A stretch of DNA of 64,000 nucleotides from JBBRDU01 sp038230335 (GTDB lineage Bacteria > Verrucomicrobiota > Verrucomicrobiia > Chthoniobacterales > UBA10450), in NCBI GenBank assembly GCA_038230335.1, contig JBBRNL010000005.1:1-64000 (forward strand). The letters are read 5' to 3'. A program made the position numbers and the translations under genes. Shown here one piece after another: positions 7,363-15,531 of the stretch; the first letter of the stretch is position 1; the number at the start of each line of letters is the position of its first letter. The notes below the pieces were generated by a model, which saw only the letters and a list, made by a program, of their open reading frames with translations, was not told the DNA's origin and did not search any database.

Positions 7363-8541
7363 TCAAAAATGACCCGCGTCCTTGTCTCCGCGTCCGGAAC
7401 AATTGACCACGATAATTTTGTCGCGCGGCATCTGGCCGGCCGTCTTGATGACCTGCGCGATGGCGTGCGCTGATTCGAGCGCTGGGATAATTCCCTCGGT
7501 TTGCGCAAGTGTGCGGAAAGCGTTGAGTGCTTCCTCGTCAGTCGCATAGGTGTAATCGATCCGGCCCTGATCGCGCAAATAACTATGCTCGGGACCGACG
7601 GCGGCGTAATCGAGCCCGGCCGAAATCGAATGAGTGAGCTCGATCTGTCCATCGTCGTTAGCGAGTAGGAAAGTCTTCGTTCCCTGCAGAACGCCCAGCT
7701 TGCCCGTCTGAAAACGGGCCGCGTGTTTGCCGCTGCGAATTCCTTCGCCTCCCGCTTCCACTCCGACCATTTTCACATCGGCGTCGTCCAGGAAGGGATG
7801 GAACAGGCCAATAGCGTTACTGCCACCGCCCACACACGCGACGAGAAGATCGGGCAGCCGATTCTCCCGCTCAAGGATCTGACGGCGTGTTTCCTCGCCG
7901 ATGACCCGGTGGAAATCGCGCACCATCATCGGGTAAGGATGCGATCCCAGAGCCGAGCCCAATATATAATGAGTCGTCCGCACGTTGGTGACCCAGTCCC
8001 GCATGGCCTCATTGATCGCTTCCTTGAGGGTGGCCTGGCCGGCCGTAACAGCGACCACGTCGGCCCCGAGGAATTTCATGCGCGCGACATTGACCGCCTG
8101 CCGTTCCATGTCGGTCTGGCCCATATAAACCACGCAATCATATCCGAATCGCGCGGCCACGGTGGCGGTCGCTACGCCATGCTGGCCCGCGCCGGTCTCA
8201 GCAATGATCCGTTTTTTGCCCATGCGTCGGGCCAGCAAGATCTGGCCGAGCGCATTGTTAATCTTGTGCGCGCCGGTGTGCAGGAGGTCTTCGCGTTTCA
8301 GGTAAATTTTGGCACCGCCCAGTTTGGCGGTGAGACGTTCGGCGAAATAGAGGGGCGTCGGACGCCCGGCGAAGTCGCGCAACAAGATGGCCAGTTCATT
8401 CTGGAAAGCTGGATCGTTGCGGGCGCGATCGTATTCAGCGGCTAGCTCTTGCAGCGCCGACATCAATGTCTCGGGAACAAACATGCCGCCGTAGGGGCCG
8501 AAGTGGCCGGTGGCGTCAGGTGTGGCGTTGAGTCTTTGCAT
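7363..8541 (-). CDS. trpB: Tryptophan synthase beta chain
   Basis: PLP enzyme that joins indole and serine to form tryptophan. The sequence starts with GHFGPYGGMFVPE, has the PLP lysine in HTGAHKINN (Lys93 counting from the chosen start), AETGAGQHGVATA, and the phosphate-binding CVGGGSNAIG. Length (392 residues) is normal. No trpA or other trp gene is adjacent in this window, so it stands alone here. I chose ATG 8541; a TTG 27 bases upstream would add MNLLLPHQA, which does not resemble family N-termini. Confidence 0.96.
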   Translation of the reverse strand: MQRLNATPDATGHFGPYGGMFVPETLMSALQELAAEYDRARNDPAFQNELAILLRDFAGRPTPLYFAERLTAKLGGAKIYLKREDLLHTGAHKINNALGQILLARRMGKKRIIAETGAGQHGVATATVAARFGYDCVVYMGQTDMERQAVNVARMKFLGADVVAVTAGQATLKEAINEAMRDWVTNVRTTHYILGSALGSHPYPMMVRDFHRVIGEETRRQILERENRLPDLLVACVGGGSNAIGLFHPFLDDADVKMVGVEAGGEGIRSGKHAARFQTGKLGVLQGTKTFLLANDDGQIELTHSISAGLDYAAVGPEHSYLRDQGRIDYTYATDEEALNAFRTLAQTEGIIPALESAHAIAQVIKTAGQMPRDKIIVVNCSGRGDKDAGHF

Positions 8542-8651
8542 CGCTTGATGAGGGAGTAGAAGGTTCAACGTTCAATCGGCCTTCGCAAGACCCTCCGTCG
8601 AGCAAACGAAGAAGGAATGATCGTGCCGGGCGGCCATTCTCGTTCCGCGTC

Positions 8652-8694
8652 AAAGACGCCTCAACAGAGTGAGGCGGCTAGTGCTCTTCTTTCT
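8652..8694 (-). repeat. Palindromic repeat family A, partial inverted copy
   Basis: AAAGACGCCTCAACAGAGTG onwards is the reverse complement of the core of the repeats at 12328-12408 and 28866-28946 (CCGCCTCACTCTGTTGAGGC). The hairpin CGCCTCA/TGAGGCG is complete, the outer half with CCGGCAG-GCCGG is missing. It lies in the trpB upstream region, 57-210 bases from mutY. Confidence 0.65.
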
Positions 8695-8751
8695 GTAGCC
8701 ACGGCACCCTGCTACCGCGTTCAAGTGTCCGGCGCCTTTAAAAAAGACATG

Positions 8752-9783
8752 TCAACCGAAGCGAGAGGCTACAGGGCCCAGTTTGGTGAGGAGGGCCGTA
8801 ATGGCGCGCCAGTGCGGCGATGGGATGGGAAGAGCATCGAGTGCGTTAATTTTAAACCACTGTTGTTCTTTGCGAGGGATCTGTTTGGAGGAAGCGGCGA
8901 AGATCTCAAGCGTCACCTTGTGATGCGTAAACGGAAAGGTGGATACGTGGAGCGGATGTTTCCTGGCGGGACGCGTTGCCAGCGCCGGCAACATCCACAT
9001 GCCACGCCATCGCTTTTGGCAGCGCTGCAACAAGAGCCGGCTGCCTTGTAACGCGAAGGTATGCTGTTCCTTTAATTTCTGCCTGACTGGTCGCGCTTTT
9101 CTGACTGGGAGGGCCATCGGGTCGGTCGCCTGGCAAAAGGGCTTGGCCGGGCAAATCCCGCATCGCGGAGCGCGGGGCAGGCAGACGGTCGCACCGAGAT
9201 CCATGAGCGCGGAGTTGAACTCTCCCGGGCGACGTCGGGGAACAAGCTGAAAGGCGTGACTCCAAATCGCTTGGTGGGCGGGCGCCGAATCGATCCGGGC
9301 CGAGACATTGAAGATTCGCGCGAGCAATCGAGTTGTGTTGGCCTCCACGATTCCGACCGGTCGATCGTAGGCGAAGGTCAGGATGGCGTGGGCGGTGTAA
9401 CGTCCGATGCCGGGCAGGGCCAGTAGTTCCTCCACTGTGGTGGGACATGTTCCCGCGTAGTCCTGTGAAATGGTAAAGGCGGCCGCGTGCAGATTGCGAG
9501 CCCTGCTATAGTAGCCAAGGCCCTGCCAGGCATGCAGAACTTCCGTCTCAGAGGCTGCCGCCAGCGCGTGGAAGTTCGGGAAACGGCTGAGCCATCTATT
9601 ATAGTAAGGAATGACGGTAGCCACCTGCGTCTGCTGCAGCATGATCTCGGAAATCAGGATCGCGTAAGGATCCCGGGTGCGGCGCCACGGCAGATCGCGC
9701 CCATTTTGGGAATACCAGCGGAACAGAGCTCTTTGAAAAGAGCGGATATCCTGCGGAGTGATCAAAGGCGAAACATTCTCCAT
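8752..9783 (-). CDS. mutY: A/G-specific adenine DNA glycosylase (MutY)
   Basis: Removes adenine mispaired with 8-oxoguanine. 343 residues: HhH-GPD glycosylase domain with SEIMLQQT (catalytic Glu46), LPGIGRYTA (helix-hairpin-helix, about 123-131), an iron-sulfur loop with Cys201, 208, 211 and 217 in the exact C-x6-C-x2-C-x5-C spacing, and a C-terminal NUDIX-like half that recognises 8-oxoG. Odd: the catalytic Asp of the LDGNVKR motif in Escherichia coli MutY is a Glu here (VEANTTR, Glu147). The iron-sulfur ligands and Glu46 are intact, so activity may be retained or altered. No SD-like sequence is obvious before the ATG at 9783. Confidence 0.93.
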   Translation of the reverse strand: MENVSPLITPQDIRSFQRALFRWYSQNGRDLPWRRTRDPYAILISEIMLQQTQVATVIPYYNRWLSRFPNFHALAAASETEVLHAWQGLGYYSRARNLHAAAFTISQDYAGTCPTTVEELLALPGIGRYTAHAILTFAYDRPVGIVEANTTRLLARIFNVSARIDSAPAHQAIWSHAFQLVPRRRPGEFNSALMDLGATVCLPRAPRCGICPAKPFCQATDPMALPVRKARPVRQKLKEQHTFALQGSRLLLQRCQKRWRGMWMLPALATRPARKHPLHVSTFPFTHHKVTLEIFAASSKQIPRKEQQWFKINALDALPIPSPHWRAITALLTKLGPVASRFG

Positions 9784-9812
9784 GCTGCGATGGGTTCACG
9801 CAGTCCCAGATT

Positions 9813-9849
9813 GCCCTCACCCTAATCCTCTCGCACCGGGAGAGGAAGG
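9813..9849. repeat. CCCTCACCCTAATCCTCTC palindromic intergenic repeat
   Basis: CCCTCACCCTAATCCTCTCG followed by CACCGGGAGAGGA gives an inverted pair (CCTCTC / GAGAGG). Repeats of the form CCTCACCC-TAA-CCCTCTCCC-GGGAGAGG are common between genes in many GC-rich bacterial genomes. Only one copy is present in this window. Confidence 0.5.
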
Positions 9850-10060
9850 TTCATCCGTCTTGCGCCAGATTTGCTCCGCGTCATCGGGTGATGCCGACCG
9901 CGTGTTGCTGTCATCCCGAGCGCATGCGAGGGACCTTACGGCCGCCGGCTGACAGTGCGTTGGGTGTCGCCGAATCCAAAAGCGAAATGGCAGATGGTTC
10001 GCGTGGTCTCGTCTTTCAATACGAAACCGCATCGGAAAATAAATTCGCAAAATTCCGCAT

Positions 10061-10098
10061 TGAGCGTTGGGCGTTGAACGTTGAGCGTTGGGCGTTGG
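10061..10098. repeat. 21-bp tandem repeat (about 1.8 units)
   Basis: The 21-base unit TGAGCGTTGGGCGTTGAACG plus T is followed by TGAGCGTTGGGCGTTGG, with internal GCGTTG sub-repeats every 8 to 13 bases. It lies 15-52 bases upstream of the rnhC start. A related TTCAACGTTCAA occurs before trpB at about 8564-8575. Confidence 0.55.
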
Positions 10099-10112
10099 CC
10101 GCATCTGCTGGA

Positions 10113-11060
10113 ATGAATTCGTACACTCAACCTCTCACGCCCGAGCAGGTCGTAAAACTCCAATCCCTTCTTAACGAACTCGGATTCCAGTTTACGCCGA
10201 AGGAATACACCATTTTCTTCGCGCAAAAGAACAAACTGAGCGTCGCCGTCTACGAGAAGGGTCCCAAAATTTTGATCCAGGGAAAAGGGATCGAAGAGTT
10301 TGTGCAGTTCGAGTTGGAACCGAAGATTCTGGGCGAAGCAAAACTTGGATATGAAGAAGTGCATTCGCCGGAAATGTTTGAGGCGCACTTTGGCGTGGAC
10401 GAAAGCGGTAAAGGCGACTTCTTCGGACCGCTTGTCATCGCCGGTGTGTATGTCGACCGCGGCATTGCGCGCAAGCTGCTCGATGCGGGTGTGCAGGACA
10501 GCAAGCGAATCACCTCGGACGCGCGGATTCGTGCCTTGGGCGACGCCATTCGCAAGGAAACTCTGGGTTTGAACGAAACAGTTCTGATCGGTCCGGCCAA
10601 GTATAACGAGCTCTACGGAAGTTTCGGGAACTTAAACAGTCTTCTCGGATGGGGGCATGCCCGTGTCATCGAAAATCTGCTGAAAAAAAAGCCGGAATGT
10701 CCGCGCTCGTTGTCAGATCAGTTCGCCGATGCGCGTGTCATTGAAAGGTCATTGCGCGGTCCGGCCCGCGAAATCGTGATCGAACAGCGGCCCCGGGCGG
10801 AGTCAGATGTGGCCGTCGCGGCAGCGTCTATTCTGGCGCGCGAAGCGTTTATCGACTGGCTGGAGAGGTCCGGAAAGAAATTGGGGTTGAAGCTGGGCCG
10901 CGGCGTTTCCGCGTCTGTGAAAGAGGCTGCTAAAAAGCTCGTTGAGCAGGGCGGTGCGCAAGCTCTCCGGGAGGTGGCTAAGATTCATTTCCGGACAGCC
11001 CACGAGATTGCTCCGGGGGATTTTCCGGCGCCTCCGCCCCGGCAGGCCTGGCGAAAATAG
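10113..11060 (+). CDS. rnhC: Ribonuclease HIII
   Basis: Cleaves RNA in RNA-DNA hybrids. From the ATG at 10113 the protein is 315 residues: an N-terminal TBP-like substrate-binding domain (about 1-90; PKILIQGKGIEEF), then the catalytic domain with VDESGKGDFFGPLV (Asp96, Glu97), QDSKRI (Asp129) and ESDVAVAAASILARE. The GKGD pattern and the N-domain separate HIII from HII. The frame is open for 75 more codons upstream, but that stretch runs through intergenic repeats, so I reject the longer start. Confidence 0.95.
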   Translation: MNSYTQPLTPEQVVKLQSLLNELGFQFTPKEYTIFFAQKNKLSVAVYEKGPKILIQGKGIEEFVQFELEPKILGEAKLGYEEVHSPEMFEAHFGVDESGKGDFFGPLVIAGVYVDRGIARKLLDAGVQDSKRITSDARIRALGDAIRKETLGLNETVLIGPAKYNELYGSFGNLNSLLGWGHARVIENLLKKKPECPRSLSDQFADARVIERSLRGPAREIVIEQRPRAESDVAVAAASILAREAFIDWLERSGKKLGLKLGRGVSASVKEAAKKLVEQGGAQALREVAKIHFRTAHEIAPGDFPAPPPRQAWRK

Positions 11061-11129
11061 TTCGGCGTATTTTTCCCGCAAGTCTCGGGCAAGATTCCTG
11101 CTCTTTGACCGCTGCGAACTTTTGCATTT

Positions 11130-11858
11130 GTGGAAACCAGGCTTCTCATTCTAAACGCCGACCCTGTCTTTCAAGACCGGGCGTTGGGCTTGTTCGACCT
11201 GATGAACGGGGTTGAAACCCGCATTGTGCGAACGCTTTCTGACTCCATTTCGGTCCTGCTCGGAGAGAATTTTGACGCCTTTGTCGTAGAAGGAGAGGCC
11301 CCCCTGGCGGTGGAACGGGCGACCAACGCGCGCCAGCACTTTCCATCGCTGCAAATCGTCTGCCTGGTGCCGGAGCACAAGGATGCAGCCCCGGGGAGCC
11401 TGGCCGCACAACAGAACATTCGAATGATCCGGGCCAATGGCAACGAGCGGCGGCTCGACCGGGAATTGCGCAGTTTTGTCCGATCACTGGAAAAGCCTTC
11501 CGGCGCGGCCTCGGAGGGGATCGATCCCTGTCATTCCTTGATCGGCAATCTCAACCAATTTTCCGCAGCCGAGATTTTACAAATGAGTTGCCTGGGGCAG
11601 AGGAGTGGCCGCTTCACCTTCAAATCAGGACGAGGGAACAGCGAGATCTATCTGCAACAAGGCGCGGTGCGCCATGCAGTCTTCGAGCGGCTCGAAGGCG
11701 AGGCAGCCGTGGCGGAAATTTTCCGGTGGCGGCAAGGGCGTTTTTATTTTGAAGAAGGAATCATCAGCCAGGTGCAAACGGTGGATCGGCCCTGGGCGCA
11801 TCTCTTGATCGACAACCTGCAAAAGCTCGACGAGACGCTCGAGCTGGCCAGCGTGTAA
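11130..11858 (+). CDS. Receiver-like plus PATAN/DUF4388 domain protein
   Basis: 242 residues. Residues 1-120 look like a degenerate receiver domain (LLILNADPVFQ, DAFVVEG, LQIVCLVPE), but the acidic pocket and phospho-acceptor pattern are incomplete. Residues about 134-215 fit the DUF4388/PATAN pattern (LIGNLNQFSAAEILQM, RSGRFTFKSG, EIYLQQGAVRHAVF, GRFYFEEG), a domain found in GTPase-regulating and signalling proteins of gliding or twitching bacteria. Start is GTG at 11130. The next gene begins 7 bases later, so the two probably act together. Confidence 0.65.
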   Translation: METRLLILNADPVFQDRALGLFDLMNGVETRIVRTLSDSISVLLGENFDAFVVEGEAPLAVERATNARQHFPSLQIVCLVPEHKDAAPGSLAAQQNIRMIRANGNERRLDRELRSFVRSLEKPSGAASEGIDPCHSLIGNLNQFSAAEILQMSCLGQRSGRFTFKSGRGNSEIYLQQGAVRHAVFERLEGEAAVAEIFRWRQGRFYFEEGIISQVQTVDRPWAHLLIDNLQKLDETLELASV

Positions 11859-11865
11859 GGGTATT

Positions 11866-12303
11866 ATGAAGGATAAAGAGTTGGAGACAAAACTGCGCGT
11901 TTTAACGCTGCAATTGGATAGCTGGAAAAAGCTGCACGACTCCATTACTTACGGATTGGACAAGGCCAAGCCAATCATCTCGGCCGAGCAAGAGCGTCAA
12001 TTCACGGAAGTCCGGGCGCAATTACTGCAGGAGACGGAATTTGTCTTCAAGGAGCTCAACATGCTTGGAGAACTCTCCGGCAAGGCGATGAATGTGCTGC
12101 AGCGCGCGTCCTCCATGCGCGGTGTGCGCGAACTGACGAATGACGAAATTCGCCGTCTTGAAATGGAGTGGAACGGCGTGTTTACGAAGCTTGGCGTGAT
12201 GCAGGGGCAATTGAAGGCCAGGCGCAAGCAGTTGGCTGCTCTCAGCGCCTGGAATTATTATTTCCAGCGTCTTGTGCGGCGTCCGCAGCTGGCCGCGTCC
12301 TAA
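11866..12303 (+). CDS. Hypothetical helical protein paired with the PATAN protein
   Basis: 145 residues, almost entirely predicted helical, with charged heptad-like stretches (ELETKLRVLTLQLDSWKKL, RRLEMEWNGVFTKLGVMQGQLK). No signal peptide or membrane segment. I do not recognise a family. It starts 7 bases after the PATAN-domain gene, which suggests co-expression and possibly a physical partner. Confidence 0.6.
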   Translation: MKDKELETKLRVLTLQLDSWKKLHDSITYGLDKAKPIISAEQERQFTEVRAQLLQETEFVFKELNMLGELSGKAMNVLQRASSMRGVRELTNDEIRRLEMEWNGVFTKLGVMQGQLKARRKQLAALSAWNYYFQRLVRRPQLAAS

Positions 12304-12579
12304 TTTCCCGGGTTTGCATAACCGGCCGAGCACGGCAATCCGGCAGCCGCCGGACCGTGAATAGAGGAAGAGAGCGCTGTAGCCGCCTCACTCTGTTGAG
12401 GCGTCTTCTGGGCGAGATGGTTGGGTGACGTTAGCGTGTCGACCGTCGGCCAAAGTTGGAAAGCGGTGGATCTCGCCGGCGTTTGCTCCTGAGGTTGAGG
12501 AGGTTAAACCTTCCGAACTTTTCGTTTTTTATTTAATTTTGGCGCCCACTTGGTCAACGTGGGGCGATTCTTAAGGTGT
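12304..12579. other. Intergenic region upstream of the HU-like gene
   Basis: Contains a full family-A repeat (12328-12408) and then about 170 bases with no gene. The segment TTTTTTATTTAATTTT at about 12526-12541 is the most A/T-rich part and is a plausible promoter area for the HU-like gene, though no clean -35/-10 pair is evident. Confidence 0.4.
12328..12408 (+). repeat. Palindromic repeat family A, full copy
   Basis: GAGCACGGCAATCCGGCAGC begins an 81-bp block that matches 28866-28946 at nearly every position apart from a five-base patch. It has two hairpins: CCGGCAGCCGCCGG and CGCCTCA-CTCTGT-TGAGGCG. The core is also present inverted at 8652-8694. Confidence 0.75.
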
Positions 12580-12939
12580 ATGGCAAAGTTAACCAAACGC
12601 GACATCGTCGTCTCGATTAGCAATCAGACGGGGATGGTTCAGCACGCGGTCTTCGATGTGGTTCAGCGCACGCTGGATCAGATAACAGACAGTTTGGCCA
12701 AGAATGTCGCCGTTGAACTACGCAACTTTGGCGTCTTTCAGCCCCGCCTGACGAAGCCGCGCGTCGGCCGCAATCCCAATCAGCCAGGCAGCAGTTTTGT
12801 GATCCCGCCGCGCGCCACCGTCAAGTTCAAGGCCGGCAAGATTATGCGTCAACGCGTGGAGAAGCTGTCCCGTGAGTTAAAGGAAGCTTCCGATCGGAAG
12901 GAAGAGCCGAAGACTCAGACGCGCAGCGCGGTCAGCTGA
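12580..12939 (+). CDS. HU/IHF family nucleoid DNA-binding protein
   Basis: 119 residues from ATG 12580 (TAAGGTGT lies just upstream as a weak SD). MAKLTKRDIVVSISNQTG and VELRNFGVFQPR are the dimerisation part of the fold; VGRNPNQPGSSFVIPPR is the DNA-intercalating arm with the conserved N-P pair, followed by VKFKAGK. About 25 extra charged residues follow the usual end, rich in Lys, Glu and Arg. Family members bend DNA; whether this is HU or IHF-like cannot be decided. Confidence 0.93.
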   Translation: MAKLTKRDIVVSISNQTGMVQHAVFDVVQRTLDQITDSLAKNVAVELRNFGVFQPRLTKPRVGRNPNQPGSSFVIPPRATVKFKAGKIMRQRVEKLSRELKEASDRKEEPKTQTRSAVS

Positions 12940-12947
12940 GATTGGTT

Positions 12948-15449
12948 TCAAACTGGCGCGACTTTTTCCAGGTCGAGCAGGCCGTGGATCGCTTCTTCGA
13001 GGCGTTCGAAATTAATCGGCTTGGTCAGGTGCTCGGAAAAACCTGCTTCCTTGGCCCGGCTGACATCGTGCTCCATGCCGAATCCGCTGATGGCGATGCC
13101 GCGCAGGTTTCGAGTCTCGTGCAATTCGCGCATCAGGTCGTAGCCGCTTCGGTCGGGCAGACCGATGTCACTAATTAAGAGATCGAACTTCTGGTGGCGT
13201 GCCTTCTCCACGGCCTGGTCGGCTGAGTGCGCCAGGGTGATGTCGTAGCCGCGACGTTCCAGCATCATCTTCATCCCCGTGCAGGTGTCGTGATGATCGT
13301 CGACTACGAGGATATGACAGGTCCGGTCATCGAGCTTCCTTTTATCGGCCGGAGCGGGTGGTTTCGCGTTTTCGCTTCCATTCGCCGATGCCGGCGCGGC
13401 TACTGTTCTCAGGGTCAGGGTAAAGGTGGAGCCCTGATCTTTTCCTGGACTCTCAACGCGGATTTTGCCGCCGTGGGCGTCGACCATCGCCTTTGAAATC
13501 GCCAGTCCGAGCCCGAGCCCGCCATAGCGCCGGGTGATCGAGCTTTGTCCCTGCTCAAAGGCATTGAAAACCTTTCCAATCTTTTCCGACTCAATGCCAA
13601 TGCCGGTGTCCGTAATTCGAACCTCAATCTCGTCTGACGTCGGGTTTGAGGTCGTGACCGTGACGGCGCCGCCGGCCGGCGTAAATTTGACGCTGTTTTT
13701 GATCAGGTTCCAGAATACCTGCTGTAAACGGGCTGGATCGCCTTCCACGAACGGTCTGGTAGCGTCCAGATGAAACTCGACCAGCAGCTTTTTCTGGTCG
13801 ATATCGTCGCGGCAAATTTCATAGGCGCGTTGCATCGTTTCGTGCACGGACACGGATTCGAAGCTGAGTTGCAATTTGCCCTTGGCGATGCGGGTCACGT
13901 CGAGCAAATCGTCGATCAGGCGCGCTTCCAACTCGACGTTTCGCCGGATGACTTCCAAAGCGTGCCGGGTCTGCGCTGAGTCGGGTGTGCTCGCTTCCAA
14001 TTCGCCCACCATGGCAATGACGGGTGAAAGGGGATTGCGCAATTCATGCGAGAGCAGGGCAAGGAACTGATCTTTGGCCGCGTTTGCGCCGATTAATTCC
14101 TGCCGCAGCGTCACGTCACGTGTCTTGTCTTCGACGAGATAGAGTACGCCCTGGACGGTTTGGGCCGAATCTTGCAGGCGCAAAAGGTTCACGTTAATGA
14201 AGTGCGTCATTCCTCCGTCGTCCTTGAACGGCTGTTCGATCAACTGAAACGGCGCGCCGAACGAGAGCACTCGCTCGATCGCGCCGGGCGGCGCAATCTT
14301 CACATCGTCGTAGGTCGCTCCGGTGATTTCCTGGTTCTGGGGCAACCCGCCAAAGCGCCGGGCCATTTGCGCAAAAGCGTCGTTCGCCTGCAGAAAGTGG
14401 CGCGTGGCCGGGTCGACGAAGGCGATCCCCGTTGGCATGTTGGCCAGGATTTTCTCATTAAAAATGACTTCGCGTTCAAGGCGGCGAGCCGATTCCGTCT
14501 GACGGCGGTAAAAGCGCCCGCCGAGCAGTGCGAAGATGAGCGTTAATCCCATCAGCCAGGTGGTCAGCACGGCCATGCGACCAACCAGGTCATGCACCGG
14601 TTTGTAGGCCACCGATTTTGGTTGCTCTACCACGGCAGTCCATCCAGTCGATTCAACCGGACTGAATGAGTAGAGGCTTCCATTCCGTTCGACGTGTCCG
14701 TTCTTGTTTTTCCCGATGTCTTTGATCAGACTCTGGCCTTCCGGTGAGAGCGGACTCGGATCGGCTTTGAAGTTTTTCGTGAAGAGGGTGTGCCCATTTT
14801 GGTCCAGCACCTGGCACTGTGCCTGGTCGGCAAATTCAATGGTCGAGAGACGGCGTCCGATCCGTTCAACCAGAACCGAGACCCCAAGATATCCGATGAC
14901 CGATCCGTTAGGGGCACGGACCGCCCCCACAATATCGGTCGCCATTCGTTTATCGGAAAAGCGTGGGTGAACCGGTGAAGCGTAAGCCTCGTTCGACTGG
15001 GACGCGGCTTCCCGCCAATACTCGGCGCCGTATTCCTTGCCGACCATGGCCGGGTCAGGCGGCACGGAGGCGACCAGCCGGCCATCAGCCGAGGTAATGA
15101 ACATGCCGTCGATCCGCGGATGAGAGTAAAAAGCGGACGAAAGCCACTGCATTGTGGCGGCGGGAGTGCCTGTGCCCGAAAGGATACTGGCGGTATCCGG
15201 GAGGCTTTGGTAGTAGTCAATGATCCCGCCCGTCCGGCTGAGGTCGTCGCCCACCATGTGGCCGATCAGTTGAACGAAAGTCTGGCGGTCCCGCAGGATC
15301 CTCGATTCAAGCGTATTGCTGAGAATGGTGTAGGAAACGACCAGCGTCAGGATGGACGGGACCCATCCGGCCAGCAGAATGGGAAAAACAATGTTGAACC
15401 GCTCGAAGCGGCTTTGATTTCCTTTGCTGGCTGTTTCTCGCAATTCCAT
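12948..15449 (-). CDS. Hybrid sensor histidine kinase with periplasmic Cache-type sensor
   Basis: 833 residues from ATG 15449: one membrane helix near residue 20-45, a periplasmic double-Cache-like region (about 46-285; YWREAASQSNEAYASPV), a second helix (about 295-315), a PAS region (about 330-450), HisKA with phospho-accepting His468 (LLSHELRNPLSP), HATPase with NLIKNSVKF, DTGIGI and GGLGLGLA, and a C-terminal receiver (HILVVDDHHD, phospho-acceptor Asp761, TKP with Lys810). A ligand in the periplasm is probably sensed and the signal passed internally to the receiver. No adjacent output regulator is seen. TTG 15479 would add ten residues. Confidence 0.92.
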   Translation of the reverse strand: MELRETASKGNQSRFERFNIVFPILLAGWVPSILTLVVSYTILSNTLESRILRDRQTFVQLIGHMVGDDLSRTGGIIDYYQSLPDTASILSGTGTPAATMQWLSSAFYSHPRIDGMFITSADGRLVASVPPDPAMVGKEYGAEYWREAASQSNEAYASPVHPRFSDKRMATDIVGAVRAPNGSVIGYLGVSVLVERIGRRLSTIEFADQAQCQVLDQNGHTLFTKNFKADPSPLSPEGQSLIKDIGKNKNGHVERNGSLYSFSPVESTGWTAVVEQPKSVAYKPVHDLVGRMAVLTTWLMGLTLIFALLGGRFYRRQTESARRLEREVIFNEKILANMPTGIAFVDPATRHFLQANDAFAQMARRFGGLPQNQEITGATYDDVKIAPPGAIERVLSFGAPFQLIEQPFKDDGGMTHFINVNLLRLQDSAQTVQGVLYLVEDKTRDVTLRQELIGANAAKDQFLALLSHELRNPLSPVIAMVGELEASTPDSAQTRHALEVIRRNVELEARLIDDLLDVTRIAKGKLQLSFESVSVHETMQRAYEICRDDIDQKKLLVEFHLDATRPFVEGDPARLQQVFWNLIKNSVKFTPAGGAVTVTTSNPTSDEIEVRITDTGIGIESEKIGKVFNAFEQGQSSITRRYGGLGLGLAISKAMVDAHGGKIRVESPGKDQGSTFTLTLRTVAAPASANGSENAKPPAPADKRKLDDRTCHILVVDDHHDTCTGMKMMLERRGYDITLAHSADQAVEKARHQKFDLLISDIGLPDRSGYDLMRELHETRNLRGIAISGFGMEHDVSRAKEAGFSEHLTKPINFERLEEAIHGLLDLEKVAPV

Positions 15450-15531
15450 TCTCCCATCCGGGTGTTGCGGGGTATTCAATATACCACAAACTCCCGCCTC
15501 GTCCTGCCTGTGGTGGTTTGGCCCGGGTTCC

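Larger units (their letters stand above)
9784..10112. other. Repeat-rich divergent intergenic region between mutY and rnhC
   Basis: About 330 bases without a convincing gene. It contains a CCCTCACCCTAATCCTCTC-type palindrome (9813-9849), a GTCATCCCGAGCG fragment starting at 9910 that resembles the left end of the 117-bp elements, and the GAGCGTTGGGCGTT tandem at 10061-10098. An open frame continuing upstream of rnhC through these repeats is judged non-coding. Promoters for both divergent genes should lie here. Confidence 0.5.

Noticed and set aside
9888..10112. 75-codon in-frame extension upstream of rnhC
   Set aside because: Runs through several intergenic repeats and has no RNase HIII similarity; the protein from ATG 10113 has the family length.
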